Notes under the pieces: generated by a model | What the model saw: only the letters and a program-made list of their open reading frames with translations | Databases searched by the model: none | What the model was told of the DNA's origin: nothing | Origin: CALIKW01 sp038998005 | GTDB lineage: Archaea; Aenigmatarchaeota; Aenigmatarchaeia; CG10238-14; SCSR01 | NCBI GenBank assembly: GCA_038998005.1 | Contig: JAVZIY010000034.1 | Span: forward strand, 1 to 6,898 | Reading direction: 5' to 3' | Length of the DNA: 6,898 nucleotides | Position numbers and translations under genes: made by a program | In this document: positions 1 through 5,852 of the stretch, one piece after another | Layout: the number at the start of each line of letters is the position of its first letter | Numbering within the stretch: the first letter of the stretch is position 1

Positions 1-912
1 CCTCTGGTTGAGATAAGCACAGGTTTATTAGAAGGTTTTTCTCCAGAGGAAATCCAGGAAATTGCTTATTTTATTGGGTTAACTTGCAAGTCAACAGGAA
101 AAGTCAAGCGTGGAATAGGAACAATAAGGCAGGATTTGAACGTTAGCATAAAAAAAGGAAAAAGGGTTGAGATAAAAGGAGTGCAAGAGCTTGGTTTAAT
201 AGCAAAGGTTATCGAGCTAGAAGTTAAGAGACAACTAGAATTAATAGAAAAAGGGCAAAAGATTGAAGAGGAAACAAGAGCTGCTTTGCCGGATGCTACA
301 ACAAAATTCTTAAGACCTTTACCAGGAGCTGCTCGCTTATACCCTGAAACAGACATAGCTCCGATAATAGTTTCGAAAGAGTTAATAGAAAAAATAAAGA
401 AAAGCTTACCTGAGCCATGGACAAAAAAATTAGCAAGATTTAAAACAAAGCTTAAGCTTTCTGAAGATTTGGCAAAACAAATAATAAGGTCCGACTACCT
501 TGAAATTTTTGAAAAGATTGTTGAAAAGAAAAAGGTTGAGCCTAGCATAGCAGCAAACACTTTCGTTTCTACTTTAAAAGATTTGGAGAAGAGAGAAAAA
601 GTGAAAGTTGAGAATTTGACCGAGAAACATTTCCTTGAAATTTTTGATGTTTTGGCTAAAAAGCAATTAATAAAGGAGGCAATTCCTGAAGTTTTGAGTT
701 ATTTGGCTAAGAATCCTGATAAGAATGTGAAATTTGCTATAAAGGAATTGGATTTAAAGCCTATAAAAATTAGTGAACTAAAAGAAATAGCTAAAAGTAT
801 TGTTACAAAAGACATGCCTTTTGAAAAGGCTGTTGGCTTGGTGATGAGTAGAGTTAGAGGAAAAATAGAAGCGAAGGAAGTTATGAAAGTTGTGAAGAAA
901 CTTTTAAAGTAA
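1..912 (+). CDS. gatE: Glu-tRNA(Gln) amidotransferase subunit E, C-terminal part (5' end outside window)
   Basis: Archaeal GatE works with the amidase GatD to convert Glu-tRNA(Gln) to Gln-tRNA(Gln) in the cytoplasm; GatE activates the glutamate with ATP. The frame is open from base 1, so the start lies upstream; 303 residues are visible of a protein usually about 600-630 long. Seen in order: end of the GatB/GatE cradle domain with TGKVKRGIGTIRQDLNVSI (residues 32-50) and RVEIKGVQ (55-62), then TRAALPD (92-98) and RPLPGAARLYPETD (105-118), all family hallmarks. A helical domain follows, then a YqeY-like tail ending in a GLVMSRVRGKIEAKEV segment that binds tRNA in relatives. Oddity: only about 20 residues separate the cradle helix from TRAALPD, where family members carry an AspRS-like insertion domain of about 100 residues. 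The TTG at 136 is an internal Leu, not the start. The gene converges on the propeller gene with 11 bases between the stops. Confidence 0.96.
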   Translation, partial: PLVEISTGLLEGFSPEEIQEIAYFIGLTCKSTGKVKRGIGTIRQDLNVSIKKGKRVEIKGVQELGLIAKVIELEVKRQLELIEKGQKIEEETRAALPDATTKFLRPLPGAARLYPETDIAPIIVSKELIEKIKKSLPEPWTKKLARFKTKLKLSEDLAKQIIRSDYLEIFEKIVEKKKVEPSIAANTFVSTLKDLEKREKVKVENLTEKHFLEIFDVLAKKQLIKEAIPEVLSYLAKNPDKNVKFAIKELDLKPIKISELKEIAKSIVTKDMPFEKAVGLVMSRVRGKIEAKEVMKVVKKLLK

Positions 913-914
913 GC

Positions 915-919
915 TTTTT
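915..919 (+). terminator. Short T-tract after gatE
   Basis: Five T residues begin three bases after the gatE stop. Archaeal RNA polymerase can terminate on short U-tracts without a hairpin, and none is seen here. It sits in the 11-base gap between two convergent genes. The tract is short and the region AT-rich, so the call is weak. Confidence 0.3.
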
Positions 920-923
920 GAAA

Positions 924-2765
924 TCAAAATTCTATTTCATTAATTTTTTCCCAAGTTATTTCGTCAACAACAACAATTTTATCTTCACCGATTACATAAA
1001 GATAATCCTCTATATAAATTGCTCTTCTTGCTTCAATTTCACTCACAACTTTTTTAAGCTCCAGTTTATCATTATCATAAGAAAAAACATAACCTCCTCG
1101 ACTTCCCGGTAAGAAGAAAATCTTGTGCTTAGAATCGAGTAAGAAGGCGTGATGTGTTCTAAGAATATCTGACCAGCTTTCGCTCAAAGTGTACTTATCT
1201 ATCTCTCTTGGGTTTTCAGCAGAGGAAACATCAAATAGCGAAACTTTTACTTTTTGTTCATCCATTCCTATACCTAAAATTCTGTTTTCAGCTATAGGAT
1301 GAAGATAGGAAGAATAGCCAGGTATTTTAAGCTCGCCTCTCATTTTTGGCTCTGAAGGTTGCGACAAATCTAAAACATAAAAAGGATCGACTTGCCTGAA
1401 AGTAACTACATAACCTTTGTCTTGAATGAACCTAACAGAATAAATCCTTTCACCCAAGCCTAAATCTTTAATAGAGCCGATTAAGTTTAGGTTGCTGTCC
1501 AAAATATAAACATCATTTGCACTCTCGCTACCTAAACCTACTGTGGTTGCGATTCTTAAATAGCCTTGATATTCGTCTAAAGAAAATTGATTTAAGGGTA
1601 AGCCAGGCACGCTTCCCAAAGCTTTTATTTCCATATTCAAACCAACTTTGACAATTCCGCTTTTTACTAAATCGCGCATATGTTCTTTCGAATAATTTTG
1701 CATTCTATTCCCAAGTTCGTTCTCGAGCTTAACTCTTTCATCTTTGTCTAAAGAGTTCATGTATTTTGAGAGAATAGATTGTAGCTCTACAAACTTAGCT
1801 TCGATGCTTATATCATAAGAGTTAAGCTTCTCAATTTTTTCCATTACATAAGAAGGAATTAAATCAGAGCATTTTTCCTTCAAGAAGTTTGTGTAAAAGG
1901 TGAAGTAATCTAGATATTGGGAATAAGTTATGTAGATCGAGTTTTCCGACATGTAAACAACAGAAGAATAATAACTCCCTACGAAAGATATTGAATTCTC
2001 AATTTCACCAGAATTTGGATTTATTACAAAAACATGGTAAGTTGAATCTACTGGTACATAGCTTGTTGGATGGTATATTTTAGAACAACCTATTACTAAA
2101 GGTCTTTCGTTTATTGAAAGCGGTATTATCGGGCAAGGATGATAATCATCTATTTCCTTTGTTGTTACTAAGTAAATTTTGTCATTATAAAGTCTTGAGG
2201 TTACTATGCTACCGTTTAGTTTAATTTTCCAAGATTGTGAAGGAGATTCTGGGTTTGAAATGTTATAACTTATAATCTTATCCCAGGAGAAAATAATCAA
2301 ATTGTTCTGATGAAGAAGCAAATCGCCGCTTTCATTTATTTTTGACTTTAATTCGAGCTTTTGGGGAGGGAAAGATTTTATTACTTTTGTTTCTCCAAAA
2401 TATCTTGGTGGAATTCTCCTTATCCAGAAAATTCTATAGCTTTGTGAAGATAAATAAATGTTCTTTCCATCTGTTTTAACCATATCAGGTTCATCTATTC
2501 CAGCAACTTGAACGTTTGTTGTTGAAATTCTTGCTGGCACTTCTCCTTCAAGAGGAATTTCGCTAATCTCTGCTGCAGTAAGCCCTCTAAAAAAAGTTGA
2601 AATGTAAGTTTCTGACGAAGCTTTTTCTAAGTAATGCTTGAAATCTTCTTCTGAAGAAAATGTTTGAATGCTTGGAATTTCTGACGATGGTTTTTTAAAT
2701 AGAAAGAAAGCGATAATAGGTAGAGCGATTATTGCAAAAATTATAATCGCTTTAGCAATTTTCAT
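924..2765 (-). CDS. Membrane-anchored beta-propeller domain protein (COG4880 / Beta_propel family)
   Basis: 613 residues. A hydrophobic segment (about residues 5-23, after MKIAK and followed by KKPSS) looks like an N-terminal membrane anchor or uncleaved signal, placing the rest outside the membrane. The family signature is clear: STTNVQVAGIDEPDMVKTDG (81-100) and the block from RFIQDKGYVVTFRQVDP (445-461) through LDLSQPSEP (465-473) to GELKIPGYSSYLHP (477-490). This matches secreted archaeal and bacterial proteins with a C-terminal propeller distantly related to WD40 repeats. A Lys/Glu-rich helical insertion (about 294-370) interrupts the propeller, as is usual in the family. Cysteines at 211 and 227 could form an extracellular disulfide. 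The biochemical role of the family is unknown; a surface scaffold or ligand binder is inference. Start: ATG at 2765 directly precedes the membrane segment. No Shine-Dalgarno is visible; a weak TATA-like ATTTCTATTT lies at 2784-2793 (minus strand), suiting a leaderless message. Confidence 0.9.
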   Translation of the reverse strand: MKIAKAIIIFAIIALPIIAFFLFKKPSSEIPSIQTFSSEEDFKHYLEKASSETYISTFFRGLTAAEISEIPLEGEVPARISTTNVQVAGIDEPDMVKTDGKNIYLSSQSYRIFWIRRIPPRYFGETKVIKSFPPQKLELKSKINESGDLLLHQNNLIIFSWDKIISYNISNPESPSQSWKIKLNGSIVTSRLYNDKIYLVTTKEIDDYHPCPIIPLSINERPLVIGCSKIYHPTSYVPVDSTYHVFVINPNSGEIENSISFVGSYYSSVVYMSENSIYITYSQYLDYFTFYTNFLKEKCSDLIPSYVMEKIEKLNSYDISIEAKFVELQSILSKYMNSLDKDERVKLENELGNRMQNYSKEHMRDLVKSGIVKVGLNMEIKALGSVPGLPLNQFSLDEYQGYLRIATTVGLGSESANDVYILDSNLNLIGSIKDLGLGERIYSVRFIQDKGYVVTFRQVDPFYVLDLSQPSEPKMRGELKIPGYSSYLHPIAENRILGIGMDEQKVKVSLFDVSSAENPREIDKYTLSESWSDILRTHHAFLLDSKHKIFFLPGSRGGYVFSYDNDKLELKKVVSEIEARRAIYIEDYLYVIGEDKIVVVDEITWEKINEIEF

Positions 2766-2835
2766 AATTATAATTGTTTTTTGAAATAGAAATTGGTTTT
2801 TCCTATTCTTTTAGAAGTTCAATTTTGATTACAAC

Positions 2836-2976
2836 TTAAAGCTTTTCTAGCACAAAAACATGAGGATATAAACCTCCAGACTCTATAACTCTTTCTTCCA
2901 CAATTTTAAACTTTTTTGTCCTTTTTACAAAAATCCTGAAAGAATCTGCTCTTAAAGTTAAAGCTACAATCCTTCC
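2836..2976 (-). pseudogene. Possible 3' remnant of a Rossmann-type methyltransferase gene
   Basis: A minus-strand frame ending in TAA at 2836-2838 encodes about 46 protein-like residues starting GRIVALTLRADSF and ending SGGLYPHVFVLEKL. The order (hydrophobic strand, helix rich in Lys/Arg, strand FKIVEERVIES, closing strand YPHVFVLEK) is what strand 5 to strand 7 of a class I SAM methyltransferase looks like; this is fold-level inference, not a family match. Codons (AGA/AGG, GAA, ATA) resemble those of neighbouring genes. Beyond 2976 the frame turns low-complexity (SFFLYF) where it crosses the TATA-like region of the plus-strand DUF2283 gene. It can only start at a TTG (3022-3024) inside that gene, with an in-frame stop just upstream at 3031-3033. 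The front of the gene is therefore missing. Alternatives: a real 62-residue protein, or a chance open frame. Confidence 0.35.
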
Positions 2977-2979
2977 AAA

Positions 2980-2988
2980 ATATAAAAA
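2980..2988 (+). promoter_or_regulatory. TATA-like box ahead of the DUF2283 gene
   Basis: ATATAAAAA is centred about 24 bases before the ATG at 3008. An archaeal TATA box there would start transcription almost at the start codon, which conflicts with the Shine-Dalgarno lying between them. One of the two signals is probably not used; the ribosome binding site looks the better of the pair, so the real promoter may lie further upstream, for example near GATATAAACC around 2864-2873. Confidence 0.35.
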
Positions 2989-2991
2989 GAA

Positions 2992-2999
2992 GGAAGGTG
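2992..2999 (+). promoter_or_regulatory. Ribosome binding site of the DUF2283 gene
   Basis: GGAAGGTG is a near-consensus Shine-Dalgarno (GGAGGTG) with eight bases to the ATG at 3008. It decides the start: the earlier ATG at 3001 is only one base from the site and its frame stops after four codons. It is the clearest such site in the window, where other genes look leaderless. Confidence 0.7.
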
Positions 3000-3007
3000 T
3001 ATGAAAA

Positions 3008-3355
3008 ATGGTTAAGGAAGCCAAGGTAGATTACGATAGAGAAAACGACATTTTATGGGTATATACCGGTGAAAAAGTTAATGATAGTTTAGAAATAGAC
3101 AATTTTGTTATCGATTTTTCTCAAGAAAACAAAATAGTTGGAATTGAAATTTTCAAAACTTCAGAAATTTTGAGCAAGCTAACTCAGATTAAAATAAGTA
3201 AAAATTCTTTGCTCAACATAAAAAAAGCAAGCCTTTCCTCTTATCAAAGCAGGGAGTTGACCTTTGTTATTATCAATTTAATCTTGATGATTAAAAACGA
3301 GAGAAAAGAAATTCCTATACAGATTCCTGCTCCAGTCAAAACAATTTCTGCCTAA
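3008..3355 (+). CDS. DUF2283 family protein with C-terminal extension
   Basis: 115 residues, cytoplasmic, no signal or membrane segment. The N-terminal half has the DUF2283 pattern: VDYDRENDILWVYTGEKV (residues 8-25), an acidic strand LEIDNFVIDF, then ENKIVGIEIFKTSEIL, matching the family form 'YD.e.DvLYi......s.ev.dgvivdyd..g.ivGIEIl.aS'. DUF2283 is a small all-beta domain common in archaea and bacteria, often encoded near toxin-antitoxin and mobile loci; its function is not known. Most members are about 60-75 residues, so the last 45-50 here (strand ELTFVIINLILMIKNE, then a Pro-rich IPIQIPAPVK tail) extend it. No toxin-like partner is adjacent. The gene is alone on the plus strand, ends 12 bases before the convergent GTPase stop, and begins next to a decayed minus-strand reading frame, so it may be a later arrival. 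Confidence 0.85.
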   Translation: MVKEAKVDYDRENDILWVYTGEKVNDSLEIDNFVIDFSQENKIVGIEIFKTSEILSKLTQIKISKNSLLNIKKASLSSYQSRELTFVIINLILMIKNERKEIPIQIPAPVKTISA

Positions 3356-3356
3356 C

Positions 3357-3362
3357 TTTTTT
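3357..3362 (+). terminator. T-tract after the DUF2283 gene
   Basis: Six T residues start one base after the stop codon at 3353-3355, in the gap before the convergent GTPase gene. This suits intrinsic U-tract termination in archaea. No hairpin is seen. Confidence 0.4.
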
Positions 3363-3367
3363 ATAAT

Positions 3368-4189
3368 TCAACTCAAATGCAACTCGACAACATCCTTATC
3401 CTTAAGCAAATAATTCAACCCAACTTTCCTACCAGAAAATTCAGTTTCATCAAAAATCCTTGCAAACTTAAAGCTCTTAAGCCAATTTTTATTTATTCTT
3501 TCGATCAAATCTTTCAAGCTACTTCCTTTCTTCAAAACCAAAGCCTTTTCTTCTTTTGGCTTTCCAATTGGCTTAGTGAAAACCCTAACAATTTCAGCCT
3601 CTTCCAAAATTTTCTTTAGCAATTGCTCGTAATCCTTTCTTTCAATCGACCAAAAGATTTTCTTCTTTTCAATCTTATTCTCCGAAACAATCCTTTCCAC
3701 TTTTGCTTTTTCTTCTTCACTATTAGCCAAAATTAAAAGCAAGTCAGCAGAATGAGCTATGCTTAAGTGTCTAGGCAAGAAAAAGGAAGGAATTTCCACA
3801 AGTTGAATTGCCACACCTTCAAAAAAGCAAATTCCAGTTACAGGCTCTTTTGTAGTGTAAGGCTTTAAGCTAACTTCAGCCTTAACATTAGTTAAAGCGT
3901 TAAGCAAGCTACTCTTGCCACTTTTTGTTAAGCCTAAGATTGCAACAAGCAAATCACCAGATTTTTTTATCGAAGCTTGCTTTTTTCCAGGCTTCCTTGC
4001 TTTTTTCTCGAGCTGCTCTTCAAGCCTAGAAAGTTTTTTTCTTAAATCAGCTAAAAGGTTTTCTGTTCCTTTGTGCTTTGGTGTAACTGAAATTAACTTT
4101 TTCAAAAGCTCTATTTTCTTTTCCAAGTTTTTCTCTTCCAAGTATTCTTTTTGAACAGCAAACCATTCAGCTGGCAAGTTAGCAGGCAT
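3368..4189 (-). CDS. Obg/DRG-like GTPase with TGS domain, eroded G motifs
   Basis: 273 residues. The N-terminus (NLPAEWF, then TPKHKGTENLLADLRKKLSR at 36-55, a basic coiled coil) matches the COG1163-like TGS GTPases related to DRG proteins, thought to act on ribosomes or RNA in the cytoplasm. G1 is intact: GLTKSGKSS (86-94). The switch I region keeps YTTKEPVTG (111-119). G3 is altered: the usual D-x-P-G/P reads VEIPS (131-135), with Glu for Asp. No clear NKxD G4 is present; SIERKD (181-186) may stand in its place. The span from G3 to the C-terminal domain is about 70 residues, shorter than expected. The TGS domain (about 201-272) is well kept: VRVFTKPIGKP, GSSLKDLIERI, KDKDVVELHLS. It could bind GTP weakly or differently, or be a TGS adaptor with a reduced G domain. 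Start ATG 4189 has no Shine-Dalgarno; the upstream ATPase gene ends 42 bases away, so read-through is possible. Confidence 0.88.
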   Translation of the reverse strand: MPANLPAEWFAVQKEYLEEKNLEKKIELLKKLISVTPKHKGTENLLADLRKKLSRLEEQLEKKARKPGKKQASIKKSGDLLVAILGLTKSGKSSLLNALTNVKAEVSLKPYTTKEPVTGICFFEGVAIQLVEIPSFFLPRHLSIAHSADLLLILANSEEEKAKVERIVSENKIEKKKIFWSIERKDYEQLLKKILEEAEIVRVFTKPIGKPKEEKALVLKKGSSLKDLIERINKNWLKSFKFARIFDETEFSGRKVGLNYLLKDKDVVELHLS

Positions 4190-4231
4190 AATTATGAATT
4201 GTCGAATAAAACGTTAATTTTTTGAGCAAAG

Positions 4232-5512
4232 TTATTTCTCTTCCAAAAGCCACTCCCACAAAGGCTTAAAAACAATTTTTTTATTCTTAAATTTAATCTC
4301 ATCCTCATAATCCCATGTTATTACAAGCAAATTCTTGCACTTAAGCTCATCACTTGCTTTTATCAAAGCTTTAATTTCCCTTTTCTCAATTTCATCTTTT
4401 CCAGAAGCATAAGTAACTTGAATCAATTGCTTTATTTTCAAACCTTCTTTCAAAACAAAATCAACCTTATTCTGCTGATAATCTTTCCAGTAAAAAATTT
4501 CTAAATCATTAAACCAATAGCTTTTTCTCCTTTCTAATTCTACTGCAACAGCATTTTCCATCAATTTGCCAACATTTTCAGAAAGCTTGAATGCTATCGA
4601 ATTTATAATACCATTATCTATACAATAAATTTTCTTTGGCGCAAGCATTTGTTGTTTCAATTTTGGAGAAAATTTTTCTAATTCAAAAAACAAGAACGCT
4701 GCTTCGAGATAAGTTACCCATTTTGAGATAGTTCTCACGCTTACTTTAAAGAAATTTTTTAAAGAATTGTAACTAATTTCGTTCGAAGAATTCGAAATCA
4801 GGAAGCGAGAAAATTCTTTGAAAATCTTGTCATTTTTTATTTTAAATCTTTGAATCACATCTCTTTCAACTATATCTTTGTAGTTTTCGCTCAAGAAAAT
4901 TGGGCCAATTTTTTCCACAAGTGGAAAGCCACCATTTTTTAAATAATCGCTTACCAATTTTTTAATTTTAACAACTTTTTCTGTAAGATAAATTCCTTTA
5001 TAAGAGAAATCCGCATCTTTAAACTTCAAGTATTCCCTGAAGCTGAACGGAAAGATTTTGTAATCAACATGCCTTCCTGTTAAGAATGTTGCAAGTTCTT
5101 TACTCAAGAGCCTTGCGTTACTTCCTGTTATAATAATTTTTTTTGTTGGAAGAATTCTTGCAACAAATTTTTCCCAACCAACAATGTTTTGAATTTCATC
5201 AAGAATTAAAAGATCTACTTCTCCCTTAATTGAGTAGATTGCTTCTAGAATTTTGTTAAGTTCTTTTGCTGGAATTTCCAACCTTTCATCTTCAAAATTA
5301 ACATATCCAAACTTCTCGCCTTCAGAAAGCTGAAATGCAAATATAGATTTACCACATCTTCTTACTCCAGTGATTACATTTGCTATGTCTCTTGTTATTC
5401 TCTCTTTGACAATTTTTAGATTTTCTCTTTCGATAATTTTCTCTTCTCTGAATTTCTTCAGCATATCTTCTTCTCTTTCTAATATCGCTCTTTTTATTTC
5501 TTCTATTCCCAT
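4232..5512 (-). CDS. AAA ATPase with C-terminal DUF4143 nuclease-like domain (COG1373 type)
   Basis: 426 residues, soluble. Walker A GVRRCGKS (49-56), Walker B LLILDEIQ (101-108), sensor-type ITGSNARLL (128-136) and TGRHVDYKIFPFSFREYL (145-162) give the AAA_14 domain in canonical order. A winged-helix-like segment follows (about 246-285, with VSVRTISKWVTYLE). The C-terminal DUF4143 part has ENAVAVELERR (319-329), KVDFVL (349-354) and IQVTY (364-368), the layout of a PD-(D/E)xK fold; the usual ExK is replaced by QVT, so nuclease activity is doubtful. Such ATPases are abundant and often multicopy in archaea and anaerobic bacteria; their role is unsettled. Start: ATG 5512, supported by a TATA-like box 21-29 bases upstream, suggesting a leaderless message. 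Two dyads lie just behind this promoter and may control it. Next on the same strand is the TGS GTPase. Confidence 0.92.
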   Translation of the reverse strand: MGIEEIKRAILEREEDMLKKFREEKIIERENLKIVKERITRDIANVITGVRRCGKSIFAFQLSEGEKFGYVNFEDERLEIPAKELNKILEAIYSIKGEVDLLILDEIQNIVGWEKFVARILPTKKIIITGSNARLLSKELATFLTGRHVDYKIFPFSFREYLKFKDADFSYKGIYLTEKVVKIKKLVSDYLKNGGFPLVEKIGPIFLSENYKDIVERDVIQRFKIKNDKIFKEFSRFLISNSSNEISYNSLKNFFKVSVRTISKWVTYLEAAFLFFELEKFSPKLKQQMLAPKKIYCIDNGIINSIAFKLSENVGKLMENAVAVELERRKSYWFNDLEIFYWKDYQQNKVDFVLKEGLKIKQLIQVTYASGKDEIEKREIKALIKASDELKCKNLLVITWDYEDEIKFKNKKIVFKPLWEWLLEEK

Positions 5513-5533
5513 ATTCCAATATTTTCTTTTAGT

Positions 5534-5541
5534 ATTTAAAT
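5534..5541 (-). promoter_or_regulatory. TATA box of the ATPase gene
   Basis: The palindromic ATTTAAAT is centred about 25 bases before the ATPase ATG at 5512, the spacing expected when an archaeal transcript begins at or next to its start codon. No convincing Shine-Dalgarno lies between, which supports leaderless initiation. The same octamer recurs at 5602-5609 inside a dyad. Confidence 0.5.
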
Positions 5542-5542
5542 G

Positions 5543-5583
5543 TTTATACTGTAAGTTTAAAGATTCAAAAAATCTTTATACTG
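5543..5583. repeat. Spaced direct repeat TTTATACTG, two copies
   Basis: TTTATACTG occurs at 5543-5551 and 5575-5583, exactly 32 bases (about three helical turns) apart, with partial similarity continuing for eight more bases in each copy (13 of 17 identical overall). The copies flank the first dyad and sit immediately upstream of the ATPase TATA box. The same-face spacing fits a pair of regulator half-sites; function is inferred. Confidence 0.4.
5558..5578. promoter_or_regulatory. Perfect dyad, possible operator or hairpin
   Basis: Arms TAAAGATT (5558-5565) and AATCTTTA (5571-5578) are perfectly complementary around the five-base spacer CAAAA. It lies 46-66 bases upstream of the ATPase start, just outside the TATA box. 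Use as a regulator site seems likelier than as a terminator, since neither flanking gene ends here. Confidence 0.4.
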
Positions 5584-5593
5584 CAACTTATTA

Positions 5594-5615
5594 GTCAAAA
5601 TATTTAAATTTTGAC
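5594..5615. promoter_or_regulatory. Second perfect dyad enclosing ATTTAAAT
   Basis: Arms GTCAAAAT (5594-5601) and ATTTTGAC (5608-5615) are perfectly complementary around six bases. The GTC/GAC ends make chance AT-symmetry less likely. The ATTTAAAT octamer at 5602-5609, also the ATPase TATA box, spans the centre and right arm, so a protein bound here could compete with TBP at a second promoter. Inference only. Confidence 0.45.
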
Positions 5616-5695
5616 GAGTATGATAGGTAATCTAAGAAGCAAAATCTCCTTAGAAATTCTCGACAGGAAAAACTTAAAGACTCAAGAAAATTCTA

Positions 5696-5735
5696 CTTAA
5701 CTCTTTCTAAAGTATAAAAGGAGCAAGATAAAAGG
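5696..5735 (-). pseudogene. Remnant resembling the MFS transporter 3' end
   Basis: Read on the minus strand, this stretch encodes PFILLLLYFRKS followed by TAA (5696-5698). The intact transporter at the right edge ends SFLLLYYFRKS followed by TGA. The last nine residues differ at one position, and about 24 of 30 bases match without gaps, including the exact 16-base repeat. The frame is not open further: a stop lies at 5739-5741. It looks like the tail of a duplicated or interrupted transporter gene, but it is short and chance remains possible. Confidence 0.4.
5699..5714. repeat. 16-base direct repeat, left copy
   Basis: AACTCTTTCTAAAGTA is identical to 6471-6486 in the same orientation; the copies are 772 bases apart and bracket the metallopeptidase gene. 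The right copy overlaps the last codons of the MFS gene, so the left copy is either a remnant of a related gene or a product of insertion or duplication. Confidence 0.55.
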
Positions 5736-5821
5736 ATTTTACCAATTTTACTCATCAATTAAAAATTTATCAAGAACATACTTACATAACCTTAATTTTG
5801 CAAAAGTCGAACAGCTTGAAA

Positions 5822-5830
5822 TTTATTTAA
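5822..5830 (+). promoter_or_regulatory. TATA box of the metallopeptidase-like gene
   Basis: TTTATTTAA, preceded by the purine-rich TGAAA, is centred about 27 bases before the ATG at 5853. With no Shine-Dalgarno in between, this fits a leaderless transcript and supports that ATG as the start. Confidence 0.5.
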
Positions 5831-5852
5831 TAACTCTAGTAAAATTTATAAT

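Larger units (their letters stand above)
5513..5852. other. 340-base divergent intergenic region
   Basis: This region separates the divergent ATPase and metallopeptidase genes and is much longer than the other gaps. From left to right it holds the ATPase TATA box, a spaced 9-base direct repeat, two perfect 8-base dyads, a 26-codon plus-strand frame (5620-5700) that I do not accept as a gene, a minus-strand remnant resembling the transporter C-terminus (5696-5735), and the TATA box of the metallopeptidase gene. No tRNA or recognised riboswitch is seen. Confidence 0.6.

Noticed and set aside
66..356. Minus-strand open frame of 96 codons inside gatE
   Set aside because: It lies wholly within the strongly supported gatE frame, and its Ser/Phe/Pro-rich product is typical of antisense reading of a Lys/Glu-rich gene.
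136..912. A 258-residue GatE starting at the TTG at 136
   Set aside because: The frame is open to base 1 and the upstream residues are conserved GatE sequence, so this TTG is an internal Leu codon and the gene is cut by the window edge.
918..1112. Plus-strand frame opposite the propeller gene's 3' end
   Set aside because: Phe/Asn/Ile-rich product antisense to a conserved propeller domain, without its own start signals.
3008..3355. DUF2283 gene as half of a toxin-antitoxin pair
   Set aside because: No adjacent co-oriented small gene exists; its neighbours are a remnant on one side and a convergent GTPase on the other.
3377..4154. Plus-strand frames (3377-3619 and 3915-4154) opposite the TGS GTPase gene
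   Set aside because: Phe/Ser/Leu-rich shadows of a Lys/Glu-rich gene with recognisable domains on the other strand.
5370..5594. Plus-strand frame over the ATPase start and promoter
   Set aside because: It overlaps the conserved N-terminus of the ATPase and its product is low-complexity Ile/Phe/Ser.
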